Assembly: GCA_963772975.1 (NCBI GenBank)
Contig: CAVYZH010000011.1
Location: forward strand, 372,001 to 436,000
DNA from: AC-32 sp963772975
Lineage (GTDB): Bacteria > Actinomycetota > Thermoleophilia > Gaiellales > Gaiellaceae
Direction: 5' to 3'
DNA: 64,000 bases
Shown here: one piece after another, positions 24,486 through 33,142 of the stretch
How positions within the stretch are numbered: the first letter of the stretch is position 1
Layout of the letters: each line of letters starts with the position of its first letter
The notes under the pieces: generated by a model
Told to the model about the DNA's origin: nothing
The model's input: only the letters and a program-made list of their open reading frames with translations
Databases searched by the model: none
Made by a program: the position numbers and the translations under genes

Positions 24486-27092
24486 ATGCGAGCAAACGGG
24501 CGCTACGTCTACGGCTTCGACGAGCCTTCCGAGGGAGGCCGCGAGCTGCTCGGCGGCAAAGGCGTGGGGCTCGCCGAGATGACGCAGCTCGGCGTCCCGG
24601 TGCCGTCCGGCTTCACGATCACAACGGACGCCTGCCGTGCCTACATGGCGAACGGCCGGCAGCTCCCGGACGGGCTGCCCGAGGAGATCGAACGGCACCT
24701 CGACGCGCTCCAGGAGCAGACCGGCAAGCGCTTCGGCGATCCGCACGACCCGCTGCTCGTCTCCGTGCGCTCGGGTGCCGCGGTCTCGATGCCGGGGATG
24801 ATGGACACGATCCTCAACCTCGGCCTGAACGACGACGCGGTCGAGGGGCTCGCCTCGAGCACCGGCAACCCGCGCTTCGCCTACGACTCGTACCGCCGCC
24901 TGATCCAGATGTACGGCGAAGTCGTCGAGGCCGTCGATGCGCACCGCTTCGAGCAGGCGCTCAGCGACCTGAAGTCCGAGCGCGGGGTCCAGCAGGACGT
25001 CGAGCTCGACGCGAACGACCTGCGCGAGCTCGTCGGCACCTACAAGCAGCTCTACGAGGACGAGACCGGCGCTGCCTTCCCGCAGGACGCCCGCGACCAG
25101 CTCGCGCGAGCGGTGCGCGCCGTCTTCGATTCGTGGGACGCGCCGAGGGCGCAGGTCTACCGCCGGGCGCACCGGATCCCCGACGATCTCGGCACCGCGG
25201 TGAACGTGGTCGAAATGGTCTTCGGCAACAAGGGCGAGGGCTCCGGCACCGGCGTCGCCTTCACGCGCGACCCGTCCACCGGCGAGCAGGGGCTCTACGG
25301 CGAGTTCCTCGCCGACGCCCAGGGCGAGGACGTGGTAGCCGGGATCCGCACGCCGCAGCCGCTGGCCTCGATGGAGAACCAGCTGCCGGAGGCGTTCGGC
25401 CAGCTGACCGACACGATGCGCCGGCTCGAGGAGCACTACAAGGACGTCCAGGACATCGAGTTCACGGTCGAGGAGGGGCGGCTCTACCTGCTGCAGACGC
25501 GCTCCGCCAAGCGCACCGCCGCCGCCGCCCTCAAGGCCGCGGTCTCGATGGTGGACGAGAGCCTGATCTCTCGCGAGGAGGCCGTCGCCCGGATCGACCC
25601 GGCGCAGCTCGACCAGCTGCTGCACCCGATGATCGACCCGAAGGCGGAGTACGAGGTCGCGGCGAAGGGGCTGAACGCCTCGCCTGGCGCCGCGTCGGGG
25701 AAGATCGTCTTCGACGCCGAGACGGCTGCCGAGCGCGGCCAGCAGGAGCCGGTGATCCTCGTGCGGTGGGAGACGACGCCCGACGACTACGCCGGTATGC
25801 GGGAGGCGGCCGGGATCCTCACCGCGCATGGCGGGCTGACGTCGCATGCGGCCGTGGTCGCGCGGGGCGAGGGGATCCCGTGCGTGGTCGGGGTCGGCGA
25901 CCTCTCGCTCGATGTGGAGGCGAAGACGGCGCGGCTCGGCGAGCACGAGCTGCACGAGGGGGACACGATCACGATCGACGGTGGGAGCGGAAGCGTGATC
26001 GTCGGCGAGGTCAAGCTCGTTCCGCCGCAGATCAACGAGGACTTCGGGACGATCCTCGAGTGGGCCGACGACCTGCGGCGGCTGAAGGTCCGCGCCAACG
26101 CCGACACGCCGGCCGACGCCGACAGGGCCCGCGAGTTCGGGGCGCAGGGCATCGGTCTCTGCCGCACCGAGCACATGTTCCAGGACGAGGAGCGGCTGGC
26201 GCTGATGCGGGAGATGATCCTCGCCGCCGACGAGGCCGGCCGCAATGGCGCGCTCGAGCGCCTGCTTCCCATCCAACAGAACGACTTTGAGGGGATCTTC
26301 GAGGTAATGGCCGGTCTGCCGGTCACGATCCGCCTGCTCGACTGGCCGTTGCACGAGTTCCTCCCGTCGCTCGAGGACGCGACCGACCCGCGCCTGCGCG
26401 AGCGCATCCGTGCGCTGCGGGAGGACAATCCGATGCTCGGGTTCCGCGCCTGCCGGCTCGGGCTCGTCTACCCGGAGATCTACGAGATGCAGGTGCGGGC
26501 GATCTTCCGGGCGGCTGCCGCCGTTCGCGAGCGAACTGGTGTGGCGCCGCTCGTCGAGATCATGCACCCGCTCGTCGCGCTCGACGAGGAGCTGCGCAGG
26601 CTCCGCGAGCTGACCGTGCGCGCAGCCGAGGACGAGGGCGGAGAGGTCGAGTACCTCGTCGGAACGATGATCGAGCTCCCGCGCGCCTGCATCCGCGCGG
26701 ACGAGATCGCACGGCACGCGGACTTCTTCTCCTTCGGCACGAACGACCTGACGCAGACGGCGCTCGGTCTCTCACGCGACGACGCGAGCCGCTTCCTGCC
26801 GTACTACCTCGAGCATGGCATCCTCGACCGCGACCCGTTCGAGACGATCGACCAGAGCGGCGTCGGCGATCTGATGCGGATCGCCGTCGAGCGCGGCCGC
26901 GGCGCGAAGGAAGACCTGAAGCTCGGCATCTGCGGCGAGCACGGCGGTGAGCCCGACTCGGTCGCGTTCTGCCATCGCCTCGGCCTGGATTACGTCAGCT
27001 GCTCGCCCTACCGCGTGCCGCTGGCGCGACTCGCAGCGGCTCAGGCGGCGCTGAAGGAGTCCGGAATCGAGGCCGTCACAGCAGGCGGCTGA
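24486..27092 (+). CDS. ppdK: Pyruvate, phosphate dikinase
   Basis: Interconverts pyruvate + ATP + Pi with PEP + AMP + PPi. N-terminal ATP-grasp domain with GGKGVGLAEMTQLGVPVPSGF and SVRSGAAVSMPGMMDT; the swivelling domain with GGLTSHAAVVARG (about residues 447-459), containing the catalytic His and the adjacent Thr that the regulatory protein modifies; C-terminal TIM barrel with GICGEHGGEP and its Cys. 868 residues is full length. A GTG at 24468 is an alternative start. The regulator gene lies 2.7 kb upstream. Confidence 0.96.
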   Translation: MRANGRYVYGFDEPSEGGRELLGGKGVGLAEMTQLGVPVPSGFTITTDACRAYMANGRQLPDGLPEEIERHLDALQEQTGKRFGDPHDPLLVSVRSGAAVSMPGMMDTILNLGLNDDAVEGLASSTGNPRFAYDSYRRLIQMYGEVVEAVDAHRFEQALSDLKSERGVQQDVELDANDLRELVGTYKQLYEDETGAAFPQDARDQLARAVRAVFDSWDAPRAQVYRRAHRIPDDLGTAVNVVEMVFGNKGEGSGTGVAFTRDPSTGEQGLYGEFLADAQGEDVVAGIRTPQPLASMENQLPEAFGQLTDTMRRLEEHYKDVQDIEFTVEEGRLYLLQTRSAKRTAAAALKAAVSMVDESLISREEAVARIDPAQLDQLLHPMIDPKAEYEVAAKGLNASPGAASGKIVFDAETAAERGQQEPVILVRWETTPDDYAGMREAAGILTAHGGLTSHAAVVARGEGIPCVVGVGDLSLDVEAKTARLGEHELHEGDTITIDGGSGSVIVGEVKLVPPQINEDFGTILEWADDLRRLKVRANADTPADADRAREFGAQGIGLCRTEHMFQDEERLALMREMILAADEAGRNGALERLLPIQQNDFEGIFEVMAGLPVTIRLLDWPLHEFLPSLEDATDPRLRERIRALREDNPMLGFRACRLGLVYPEIYEMQVRAIFRAAAAVRERTGVAPLVEIMHPLVALDEELRRLRELTVRAAEDEGGEVEYLVGTMIELPRACIRADEIARHADFFSFGTNDLTQTALGLSRDDASRFLPYYLEHGILDRDPFETIDQSGVGDLMRIAVERGRGAKEDLKLGICGEHGGEPDSVAFCHRLGLDYVSCSPYRVPLARLAAAQAALKESGIEAVTAGG

Positions 27093-27135
27093 GCCGGTTA
27101 GGCTCCGCGCGGGGGATCTCGGAAAGGAACGTCAC

Positions 27136-27570
27136 ATGAGGCAGGCCGCACTGGTTTGCGTGCTTGCGGCGGTTGCGTTCGGCGTCGTCGGCTGTGGCGG
27201 CGGTGGCGACAACGGGTCCGAAGAGGCCGCGAACCCCCAGGCGCAGGCGGCCTGCGACGGTTCGCCGCTTTCCGGCACGCCAAACCTGCCGGCGAGCTTC
27301 CCGATGGTCGAAAACACGACGCTGACGAAGCAGTCGACCCAAGGCCCGAGCGAGATCGTCGAGGGCTACTGGACGGGCGACCTGAAGGAAGCGCACGACG
27401 AGTACGTGAAGGAGTTCAAGGCCGTCGGCTACAAGGTGCTGTTCGAGGAGCTGGAGGACCACGACTCGGAGGTCTCCTGGCAGGGCGAGGGCCGAACCGG
27501 CCAGGTCGCGCTCCGCGATGAATGCGGCGGGGACAAGATCTACGTGCACATCACGAACCGCCCGGCCTAG
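27136..27570 (+). CDS. Lipoprotein of unknown function
   Basis: 144 residues. Signal peptide ending in the lipobox FGVVGC, followed by a Gly-rich linker, predicts diacylglyceryl modification by Lgt/LspA (lspA is in this window). The mature part has a DELKEAHDEYVKEFKA-like helix and short strands, and two Cys that could pair. Preceded by GGAAAGGAACG as ribosome-binding site, 44 bp after ppdK. No family recognised. Confidence 0.75.
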   Translation: MRQAALVCVLAAVAFGVVGCGGGGDNGSEEAANPQAQAACDGSPLSGTPNLPASFPMVENTTLTKQSTQGPSEIVEGYWTGDLKEAHDEYVKEFKAVGYKVLFEELEDHDSEVSWQGEGRTGQVALRDECGGDKIYVHITNRPA

Positions 27571-27584
27571 CGTCACGACTTCGT

Positions 27585-27626
27585 GCACGAGCCGCGACTC
27601 CCCTGTTGAGGGATCGCGGCTCGTGC
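27585..27626 (+). terminator. Strong terminator hairpin after the lipoprotein gene
   Basis: GCACGAGCCGCGA (27585-27597) pairs over 13 bp without mismatch with TCGCGGCTCGTGC (27614-27626); the 16-nt loop can pair further (TCCC/GGGA). CGTTTGT follows. Confidence 0.8.
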
Positions 27627-27689
27627 CGTTTGTACCGATCTCGTTCACGACACCGGTGGTGCGGCACGCCACTCGCAGCAGGAGGTGCC

Positions 27690-28154
27690 GTGCCCGTGAA
27701 TCCTCAAGAGTCCCGCATCAAAGCCACCGCCGCGATGTTCCTGACCGTCTCGCTCTTCCTCGTCCGCGGTGCGCACGCGACCCCACCCGCCGGCGCCTGC
27801 ACGATCGTCGGCACGCCCGGGCCGGACCTGCTCTTCGGGACGCCTCGCCACGACGTCATCTGCGGGCTCGGCGGCAACGACGTGCTCGACGGCAACAGCG
27901 CGAACGACGTGCTCAAGGGCGGCCCCGGCGCCGACCTGCTGAACGGCGGCGACGGCAACGACGTCCTTTTCGGCGGCGCTGGCAACGACAAGCTGCAGGG
28001 CGACCACGGCCGCGACCGGATCTACGGAGGTGCCGGCAACGACACGTTCTTCACGTGGGACGGCTTCACCGACCTGCTCGACGGCGGCCTCGGTTCCGAC
28101 AAGGCCTTCAAGGACAAGCTCGACAGGGTGTACTCGGTCGAGCTAAGCGGCTAA
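27690..28154 (+). CDS. Small secreted RTX-type calcium-binding repeat protein
   Basis: 154 residues with a hydrophobic export signal (AAMFLTVSLFLVRGAHA) and then at least five nonapeptide-type repeats: GTPGPDLLFG, GLGGNDVLDG, GGPGADLLNG, GGDGNDVLFG, GGAGNDKLQG, GGAGNDTFFT. Such repeats fold as a calcium-stabilised beta roll outside the cell. No catalytic domain is attached. GTG 27690 and GTG 27696 both follow an AGGAGG at 27680-27685; the choice is uncertain. It overlaps the end of the rhomboid gene by 12 bp. Confidence 0.82.
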   Translation: MPVNPQESRIKATAAMFLTVSLFLVRGAHATPPAGACTIVGTPGPDLLFGTPRHDVICGLGGNDVLDGNSANDVLKGGPGADLLNGGDGNDVLFGGAGNDKLQGDHGRDRIYGGAGNDTFFTWDGFTDLLDGGLGSDKAFKDKLDRVYSVELSG

Positions 28155-28970
28155 GTACGCCACGGCAACACTGAGCACGCCGACGCCGAGCACGCCCACG
28201 AAGCTCCAGACCCCGACCCGGCTGTAGGCGGCGTGACCGCGACCGAACCTCGAAAAGATCAGCGTGCAGAGGATCCCGCCGATCAGGCCGCCGACATGGC
28301 CGCCGATCGAGATGCCGGAGATCGCGAAGCTGAGGATCAGGTTGATCAGGATCAGGCCCATCGCCGAGCCGCCGAGCACGTAGTTGCGTTGCCGCTCGAG
28401 GATCAGCGCCGCGCCAAGCAGGCCGAACAGCGCGCCCGAGGCGCCGACCGTCGGCGCGTTCGGCGTCCAGACAAGCGCTCCCGCCGAGCCGGCGAGCGCG
28501 GAGACGATGTAAAGCAGGACGAAGCGCCCGCGCCCGAGTGCCTGCTCGACCGCCGAGCCGACGAACCAGAGGAAGTACATGTTGAAGGCGATGTGAATCA
28601 GGTTCGCGTGCAGGAACGCGCTCGTGAACAGGCGCCACCAGTCGCCGTTGGCAACCGCGGGGCCGAAGAGCAACCAGTCGTTGAAGAGCTTCCCGCCGGG
28701 CGAGTTGAGGCCGCCGCCCTGCGACGCAGTGATGACGTAGACGAAGATGTTGAGCCCCAGCAGCGCCTTGGTCACCAGCGCGCCGGTGCCCTCGAAGGCG
28801 CCGCGCCGCATGCCCGAGCTGATCCTGCTCGCGCCCTGCGGCTTGCCCGAATGCTCGGGGCAGCGCTGCCCGACCGGCGCGGGCGTCATGCACTCGGCGC
28901 AGATCGGTCGCCCGCACTCGGAGCAGGAGACGAACGTCTCGCGGTTGGGGTGTCGATAGCAGTAGGCCAC
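28143..28970 (-). CDS. Rhomboid-family intramembrane serine protease with N-terminal zinc finger
   Basis: 275 residues. A Cys-rich cytosolic head (CYRHPNRETFVSCSECGRPIC..CM...CPEH) of the B-box/rhomboid zinc type is followed by six or seven hydrophobic helices. The catalytic Ser is in VGASGALFGLLGA and the His in GGHVGGLIGG; HANLIHIAFNMYFLW is the conserved Asn/His helix. Likely cleaves membrane substrates; substrate unknown. A leader near 28975 has weak promoter features. Confidence 0.9.
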   Translation of the reverse strand: MAYCYRHPNRETFVSCSECGRPICAECMTPAPVGQRCPEHSGKPQGASRISSGMRRGAFEGTGALVTKALLGLNIFVYVITASQGGGLNSPGGKLFNDWLLFGPAVANGDWWRLFTSAFLHANLIHIAFNMYFLWFVGSAVEQALGRGRFVLLYIVSALAGSAGALVWTPNAPTVGASGALFGLLGAALILERQRNYVLGGSAMGLILINLILSFAISGISIGGHVGGLIGGILCTLIFSRFGRGHAAYSRVGVWSFVGVLGVGVLSVAVAYLAA

Positions 28971-29002
28971 TGGGAAAAACCTGGAAGTAGGGTAGTGCGG
29001 CG

Positions 29003-29686
29003 ATGCGCTGTCACGTCGCCCTCACTCCGGCCGAGGCAGCCGCGGCGCCGCTCGGGATCGTCGTCGACGTGATGCGCGCCACCTCGACGGTCGCGCAGGC
29101 GCTTGCGTGCGGGTACCGACGGGTGCTCTGCTGCGCAGAGATCAAAGACGCACTGGCGCTCAAGGCCGAGCTCGGCGACGAGGCGATCACCGGCGGCGAG
29201 CGTGACGCGCAGCGCGTCGAGGGCTTCGATGCAGGCGCCTCGCCGCGCGAGTTCCGGGAGCCGCAAGCGGAAACGCTGATCCTCTCGACCACGAACGGCA
29301 CGCGCTCGATCGTCGCGGCTGCCGAGGCCTGCGACCAGGTCGTGCTCGGCGCGCTCCTGAACCTCGACGCGGTCGCCGCGTACGCGCGCGAGAGCGGGGT
29401 GGACTACACCGTCGACTGCGCCGGCTACAAGGGCGCGTTCGCGATCGACGACGCCTACTGCGCGGGCCGGATCATCCGTCTCGCGAGCGGAGAGCGAACC
29501 GACGCGGCGATCGTCTGCGAGCTCGTGGCCGAGCGCTTCCCGAACGCGATCGACGGGATCAACGCGCGCACCTACGGCCCGCCGGGGCTCGAGGCGGACG
29601 TCGCCTTCTGCGCGCAGGAGAGCGTGCTCGACGTCGTGCCGCGCTTCAGCCGGATGATCGGCCCGGCGGCCGAAGTCGTCGCCTAG
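29003..29686 (+). CDS. comB: 2-phosphosulfolactate phosphatase family protein (ComB)
   Basis: 227 residues with the ComB signature: GIVVDVMRATSTVAQAL at the start, GGERDAQRVEGFDAG.SPREF, LSTTNGTRSI and CAGYKGAFAIDDAYCAG. In methanogens the enzyme makes sulfolactate for coenzyme M; bacterial members are widespread and their role outside CoM synthesis is unclear. No other CoM or sulfolactate gene is nearby. Converges on and overlaps the MerR-DUF1835 gene by 41 bp. TAGGGT lies 9 nt before the ATG. Confidence 0.85.
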   Translation: MRCHVALTPAEAAAAPLGIVVDVMRATSTVAQALACGYRRVLCCAEIKDALALKAELGDEAITGGERDAQRVEGFDAGASPREFREPQAETLILSTTNGTRSIVAAAEACDQVVLGALLNLDAVAAYARESGVDYTVDCAGYKGAFAIDDAYCAGRIIRLASGERTDAAIVCELVAERFPNAIDGINARTYGPPGLEADVAFCAQESVLDVVPRFSRMIGPAAEVVA

Positions 29687-30995
29687 CGACGTCCCAGCGC
29701 CAGGCGCCGTCGATGCGCGTTCCGCCGAGCCAGCGGTCGAGCGGCGCCACCTCGACGCGGTCGGCCTTGCCGGCCAGCACGTCGTGGCCGAGCGACGTCA
29801 GCGTCACGCGTGTCGACATGAACTCGCGCGCGTCGCCCAGAGGCGGCGGGGCGGGGAGCTCCTCGACCAGCGGCACGAGCTCCGCCAGCCGCTTCCACGC
29901 CCACGCGTCGCCGAGGAAGATCGCCTCCTCGCGCGCCTGGCTCGCCAGGTAGAGCTCGCCCGGCCGCCGCGGACCGTCGAGCAGCGGCTCGAGCAGCTGC
30001 CGTTCGGTGCGCGAGAGACCGCTTTGCGTGTCCGGCAACTCTTCGAGCAGCCGGCGCAACGCGTTGTGCAGGTGCGGCAGTGCACAGGTGTCGCGCTCGA
30101 GCAGGGCAGCGACGCCGGCCGGCCCGGGTGCCCGGAACGCGTCCCACGCCTCGCGGGCGAGCGCACGCGTGTGCAGCGTCACGGGGCGGCGTTGCGGCCA
30201 GAGTGCCTCCAGCTCCTGCGGCGGGAGCGGCCCGAGGTCCGAGTCCGCCTGGATCAGCTCGAGCGGCGAGTCGCCGGCCAGGGTCAGCGCCTGCAGGAGC
30301 TGCAACTGGTCGTAGAGGTCGTGCTCGAACCAGAGCACCACGCTCGTGTCCGCTTCCAGCGCGTGCTCTAAGAGCCGGTCGCGCCGCTCGAACGACTCGA
30401 GCAGGGACCGCTCCGAGCCCCAGCCGCAGTCGCTCAGGAACCGCGCCCGCACCGCCCGCAGCTCGGCCGGCGGGATGTCCGGCACCGGCCCCTCGTGGAG
30501 CACGTCCTGCCACGAGAGCACCGCGCCGCCGAGCGTGGTCTGTCGCAGCGTGTTGCCGGCGCTCTCGCCGTTCGTCACGTGGAGCAGCGGCCCGAGCCGC
30601 GGGTCGCGCCCGCCGCGCGCGAGGAACGCCGCGCCGCAGGTGCAATGGTCGAGCGAGTCGCAGGCGCACCCGACGACGCGCGCGAGCTCCTCGCGCACAC
30701 GCCGCAGGCTGGCGATCCGCTCGTCGATCTCGTCCAGCTTCTGGGCGACCCGCGTCCGCACCGCCTCGTGTGCCCGGCCGATACCTGTGAGTCGTGCGTG
30801 CTCGGCGATCTCCTCGAGCGTGAAGCCGAGCCGCTGGGCCTCCTTGACGGCCTTCACGAACCGGACGGTCTCCTCGTCGTAGTCGCGGTGGCCGTTGATT
30901 CCGCGCGGCGGCTCGTCGAGCAGGCCACGACGCTCGTAGTAGCGGAGCGTCTCGACGTTCACCCCGGCGCGTTTGGCGACCTCTCCAATTCGCAT
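29646..30995 (-). CDS. MerR-type regulator fused to DUF1835-like domain
   Basis: 449 residues. The first 130 are a MerR regulator: MRIGEVAKRAGVNVETLRYY, the wing NGHRDYDEETVRFV, a dimer helix, and CACDSLDHCTCGAAF, close to the Cys cluster of mercury-type MerR. Immediately after, LHVTNGESAGNTLRQTTLGG...WQDVLHEGPVP begins a complete DUF1835-type protein ending in a DUF3658-like part (DRWLGGTRIDGAWRWD). No stop or internal promoter separates them. Expressed from a mer-type promoter with a 20-bp spacer, so autoregulated. Ligand and purpose of the second domain are unknown. Confidence 0.85.
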   Translation of the reverse strand: MRIGEVAKRAGVNVETLRYYERRGLLDEPPRGINGHRDYDEETVRFVKAVKEAQRLGFTLEEIAEHARLTGIGRAHEAVRTRVAQKLDEIDERIASLRRVREELARVVGCACDSLDHCTCGAAFLARGGRDPRLGPLLHVTNGESAGNTLRQTTLGGAVLSWQDVLHEGPVPDIPPAELRAVRARFLSDCGWGSERSLLESFERRDRLLEHALEADTSVVLWFEHDLYDQLQLLQALTLAGDSPLELIQADSDLGPLPPQELEALWPQRRPVTLHTRALAREAWDAFRAPGPAGVAALLERDTCALPHLHNALRRLLEELPDTQSGLSRTERQLLEPLLDGPRRPGELYLASQAREEAIFLGDAWAWKRLAELVPLVEELPAPPPLGDAREFMSTRVTLTSLGHDVLAGKADRVEVAPLDRWLGGTRIDGAWRWDVARRRLRPPGRSSG

Positions 30996-31004
30996 GACGA
31001 CGCC

Positions 31005-31036
31005 ATTGTGGACCCGTACCTGGGTACGGATGTCAA
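31005..31036 (-). promoter_or_regulatory. MerR-type promoter/operator of the MerR-DUF1835 gene
   Basis: On the minus strand TTGACA (31036-31031), a 20-bp spacer and CACAAT (31010-31005). Centred in the spacer is the perfect dyad CCGTACC-CA-GGTACGG, whose CCGTAC/GTACGG halves match the mer operator. The overlong spacer with a central dyad is the known MerR-family arrangement. The -10 ends 9 nt before the ATG. The -35 overlaps the stop codon of the upstream dehydrogenase gene. Confidence 0.8.
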
Positions 31037-32073
31037 GTGGGGTCGACGAGGACCTTGAGCGCTTCGCGGTCGTTCATCGCGCGGTACCCGTCGGGGACAT
31101 CCACGAGCGGCACGGTGCGGTCGAAGACGCGCCCGGGCTCGATCCGGCCCTCGAGCACGTCGGGCAGTAGCTTCTCGATGTACGCGCGCGCGGGCGCGGG
31201 TCCGCCTGCGACGCTGACGTTCTTCCAGAACGTGAGGCCTGCGGGGATCGCATCCTCCTGCTGCGGGACGCCGACCCGGCCGACCGCACCGCCTGGCCGC
31301 GCGCAGCCGAGCGCGGTCAGCATCGACTCGCCGAGACCGACGCACTCGAGCACCGAGTGGGTGCCGAAGCCGCCGGTCAGCTCCTTCACGCGCTCGACGG
31401 CCTCCTCGCCGCGCTCCTCCACGACCTCGTCCGCGCCGAACTCGCGGCCGAGCGCGGTCCTCTCGCGGTGCCGGCCGAGCAGCATCACCCGCTCCGCACC
31501 GAGCCGCCTGGAGGCGATCACGCCGCAGAGCCCGACCGCGCCGTCGCCGACCACGGCCACCGTCTTTCCCGGTCCGACCCGGGCCGCAAGCGCCGCGTGA
31601 TGGCCGGTCGACATCACATCGGTCAACGACAGCAGCGACGGGAACAGCCCCTCGTCGTCCTGCCCTCCGGGAAGGACCACGAGCGTGCCGTCGGCCTGCG
31701 GCACGCGCACGGCCTCGCCTTGGCCGCCGTCCACGCCCGGATCGCCGTACCTGCCTCCGTGGAGGCACGAGGTCTGCAGCCCCTCACGGCAGAAGACGCA
31801 GGTGCCGTCCGACCAGAGGAAGGGAGCGATGACGAAGTCGCCCTCCTTCGACGTGCGCACCTCGCTGCCGGCTTCGACCACGACGCCGATGAACTCGTGC
31901 CCCATGCGCCGGCCGGTCTCGCTCGGCTCCATCGACTTGTACGGCCAGAGGTCGCTGCCGCAGATCCCGGCGCGAGTGACGGAGACGACGGCGTCGGTCG
32001 GCTCGACCAGCTGAGCGTCGGGCACGTCCTCGACACGGACGTCGAAGGCGCCGTACATGATCGTTGCGCGCAT
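31033..32073 (-). CDS. Zinc-dependent alcohol dehydrogenase (MDR superfamily)
   Basis: 346 residues. Catalytic zinc ligands in GICGSDLWPY and MGHEFIGVV; Rossmann motif VAVVGDGAVGLCGV (about residue 175). The structural-zinc lobe is SDGTCVFCREGLQTSC, with Asp in place of the first of the usual four Cys. Oxidises an alcohol or reduces an aldehyde; substrate not evident. Directly upstream of the MerR fusion on the same strand, and divergent from the cupin gene. Confidence 0.88.
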   Translation of the reverse strand: MRATIMYGAFDVRVEDVPDAQLVEPTDAVVSVTRAGICGSDLWPYKSMEPSETGRRMGHEFIGVVVEAGSEVRTSKEGDFVIAPFLWSDGTCVFCREGLQTSCLHGGRYGDPGVDGGQGEAVRVPQADGTLVVLPGGQDDEGLFPSLLSLTDVMSTGHHAALAARVGPGKTVAVVGDGAVGLCGVIASRRLGAERVMLLGRHRERTALGREFGADEVVEERGEEAVERVKELTGGFGTHSVLECVGLGESMLTALGCARPGGAVGRVGVPQQEDAIPAGLTFWKNVSVAGGPAPARAYIEKLLPDVLEGRIEPGRVFDRTVPLVDVPDGYRAMNDREALKVLVDPT

Positions 32074-32128
32074 TCGCTCTGCTTACCCTCCCTCTCGAAA
32101 CCGAACGATCGACGGAGGAGGAGCGACG

Positions 32129-32542
32129 ATGCAGATCACGCGGAACAGCCTAGAGACCGCAGCCGGCCCGGGCGAGTGGTTCACAGGCTCCGTCTTCATA
32201 GACACCGTGGCCGAGCCCTCCGGCGGTTCCCGCGTCGCGTCGGCCAACGTCCATTTCACGCCCGGCGCGCGTACGGCGTGGCACACGCACCCGAACGGCC
32301 AGACGATCTGGGTCACCGAGGGCGTGGGCCTTTGCCGGCGGCGCGGCGGCCCGGTGGAGGTGATCCGGCCAGGCGACCGCGTCTTCTTCGAGCCGGGCGA
32401 GGAGCACTGGCACGGGGCGGCCCCGACACGGTTCATGGCCCACGTCGCAATCCACCAGGCCGATGACGACGGCACCACGGTGAGCTGGGGCGACCACGTC
32501 ACCGACGAGGAGTACGCCGCGGCTCCGTCCGTCGAAGATTGA
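32129..32542 (+). CDS. Single-domain cupin protein
   Basis: 137-residue cupin with motif 1 GARTAWHTHPNGQTIWVTEG (two His and Gln/Glu) and motif 2 PGDRVFFEPGEEHWHGA. Related to carboxymuconolactone-decarboxylase-associated and YurR-type cupins. Strong ribosome-binding site GGAGGAGG decides the ATG. Divergent from the dehydrogenase and overlapping the methyltransferase gene by 4 bp (TTGA), so co-expressed with it. Confidence 0.88.
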   Translation: MQITRNSLETAAGPGEWFTGSVFIDTVAEPSGGSRVASANVHFTPGARTAWHTHPNGQTIWVTEGVGLCRRRGGPVEVIRPGDRVFFEPGEEHWHGAAPTRFMAHVAIHQADDDGTTVSWGDHVTDEEYAAAPSVED

Positions 32543-33132
32543 GCACGCTGCCGTTCGACGAGCGCGGCGCGCGAATCGCCTTCGACGTCGTCGTTGGCGC
32601 CTTCGTCCTCTCCGAGCTGTGGATTCGGCTGCGGAGCGAGCGCAACCGGGGCGGGTCCCGCCTGGAACGAACAAGCCTGCTGGTCGTGCAGGCAACGGCT
32701 CTGGCGGGTGTGGGCGGAGGGATCCTGCTGGCGAGGAGGCTGCCCGGCGCGGCAGTCGCAAGCGGCAGGTGGCCGCTCTTCGTCGCAGGGCTCGTCCTGA
32801 TGTGCGCCGGCATCGCGATCCGGCAATGGGCGGTCGCCACGCTCGGCCGCTTCTTCACGATCGACGTTCGGGTGCAGCCCGGCCAGACCGTCGTCGACCG
32901 CGGTCCCTATCACTGGGTGCGGCACCCCTCGTACACCGGGTTGATCCTGACCTTCCTCGGGTTCGGCCTCGCGCTCGGGAACTGGGCGGCGCTGGCGGTG
33001 GCGTTTCTCCTCCCGACCGCCGGCCTGGTCTACCGCATCCACTTCGAGGAGCGCGCCCTGCTCGAGAGCCTCGGCGAGCCGTACCGGCGGTTCACGGAGG
33101 GACGCCCGCGCGTGTTTCCCGGCGTGTGGTGA
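32539..33132 (+). CDS. Isoprenylcysteine carboxyl methyltransferase-family (ICMT/PEMT-like) membrane protein
   Basis: 197 residues, TTG start. Four to five hydrophobic helices and the family's C-terminal SAM/substrate block GPYHWVRHPSYTGLILTFLG followed by EERALLESLGEPYRRF. Bacterial members methylate small thiols, lipids or unknown acceptors. Coupled to the cupin gene. Confidence 0.87.
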   Translation: MSTLPFDERGARIAFDVVVGAFVLSELWIRLRSERNRGGSRLERTSLLVVQATALAGVGGGILLARRLPGAAVASGRWPLFVAGLVLMCAGIAIRQWAVATLGRFFTIDVRVQPGQTVVDRGPYHWVRHPSYTGLILTFLGFGLALGNWAALAVAFLLPTAGLVYRIHFEERALLESLGEPYRRFTEGRPRVFPGVW

Positions 33133-33142
33133 CCGGGGCCCT

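Noticed and set aside
24459..26717. 752-codon open frame on the minus strand opposite ppdK
   Set aside because: Antisense shadow of a high-GC gene: Arg/Val/Leu-rich, no domain recognised, and it lies wholly opposite a clear PPDK.
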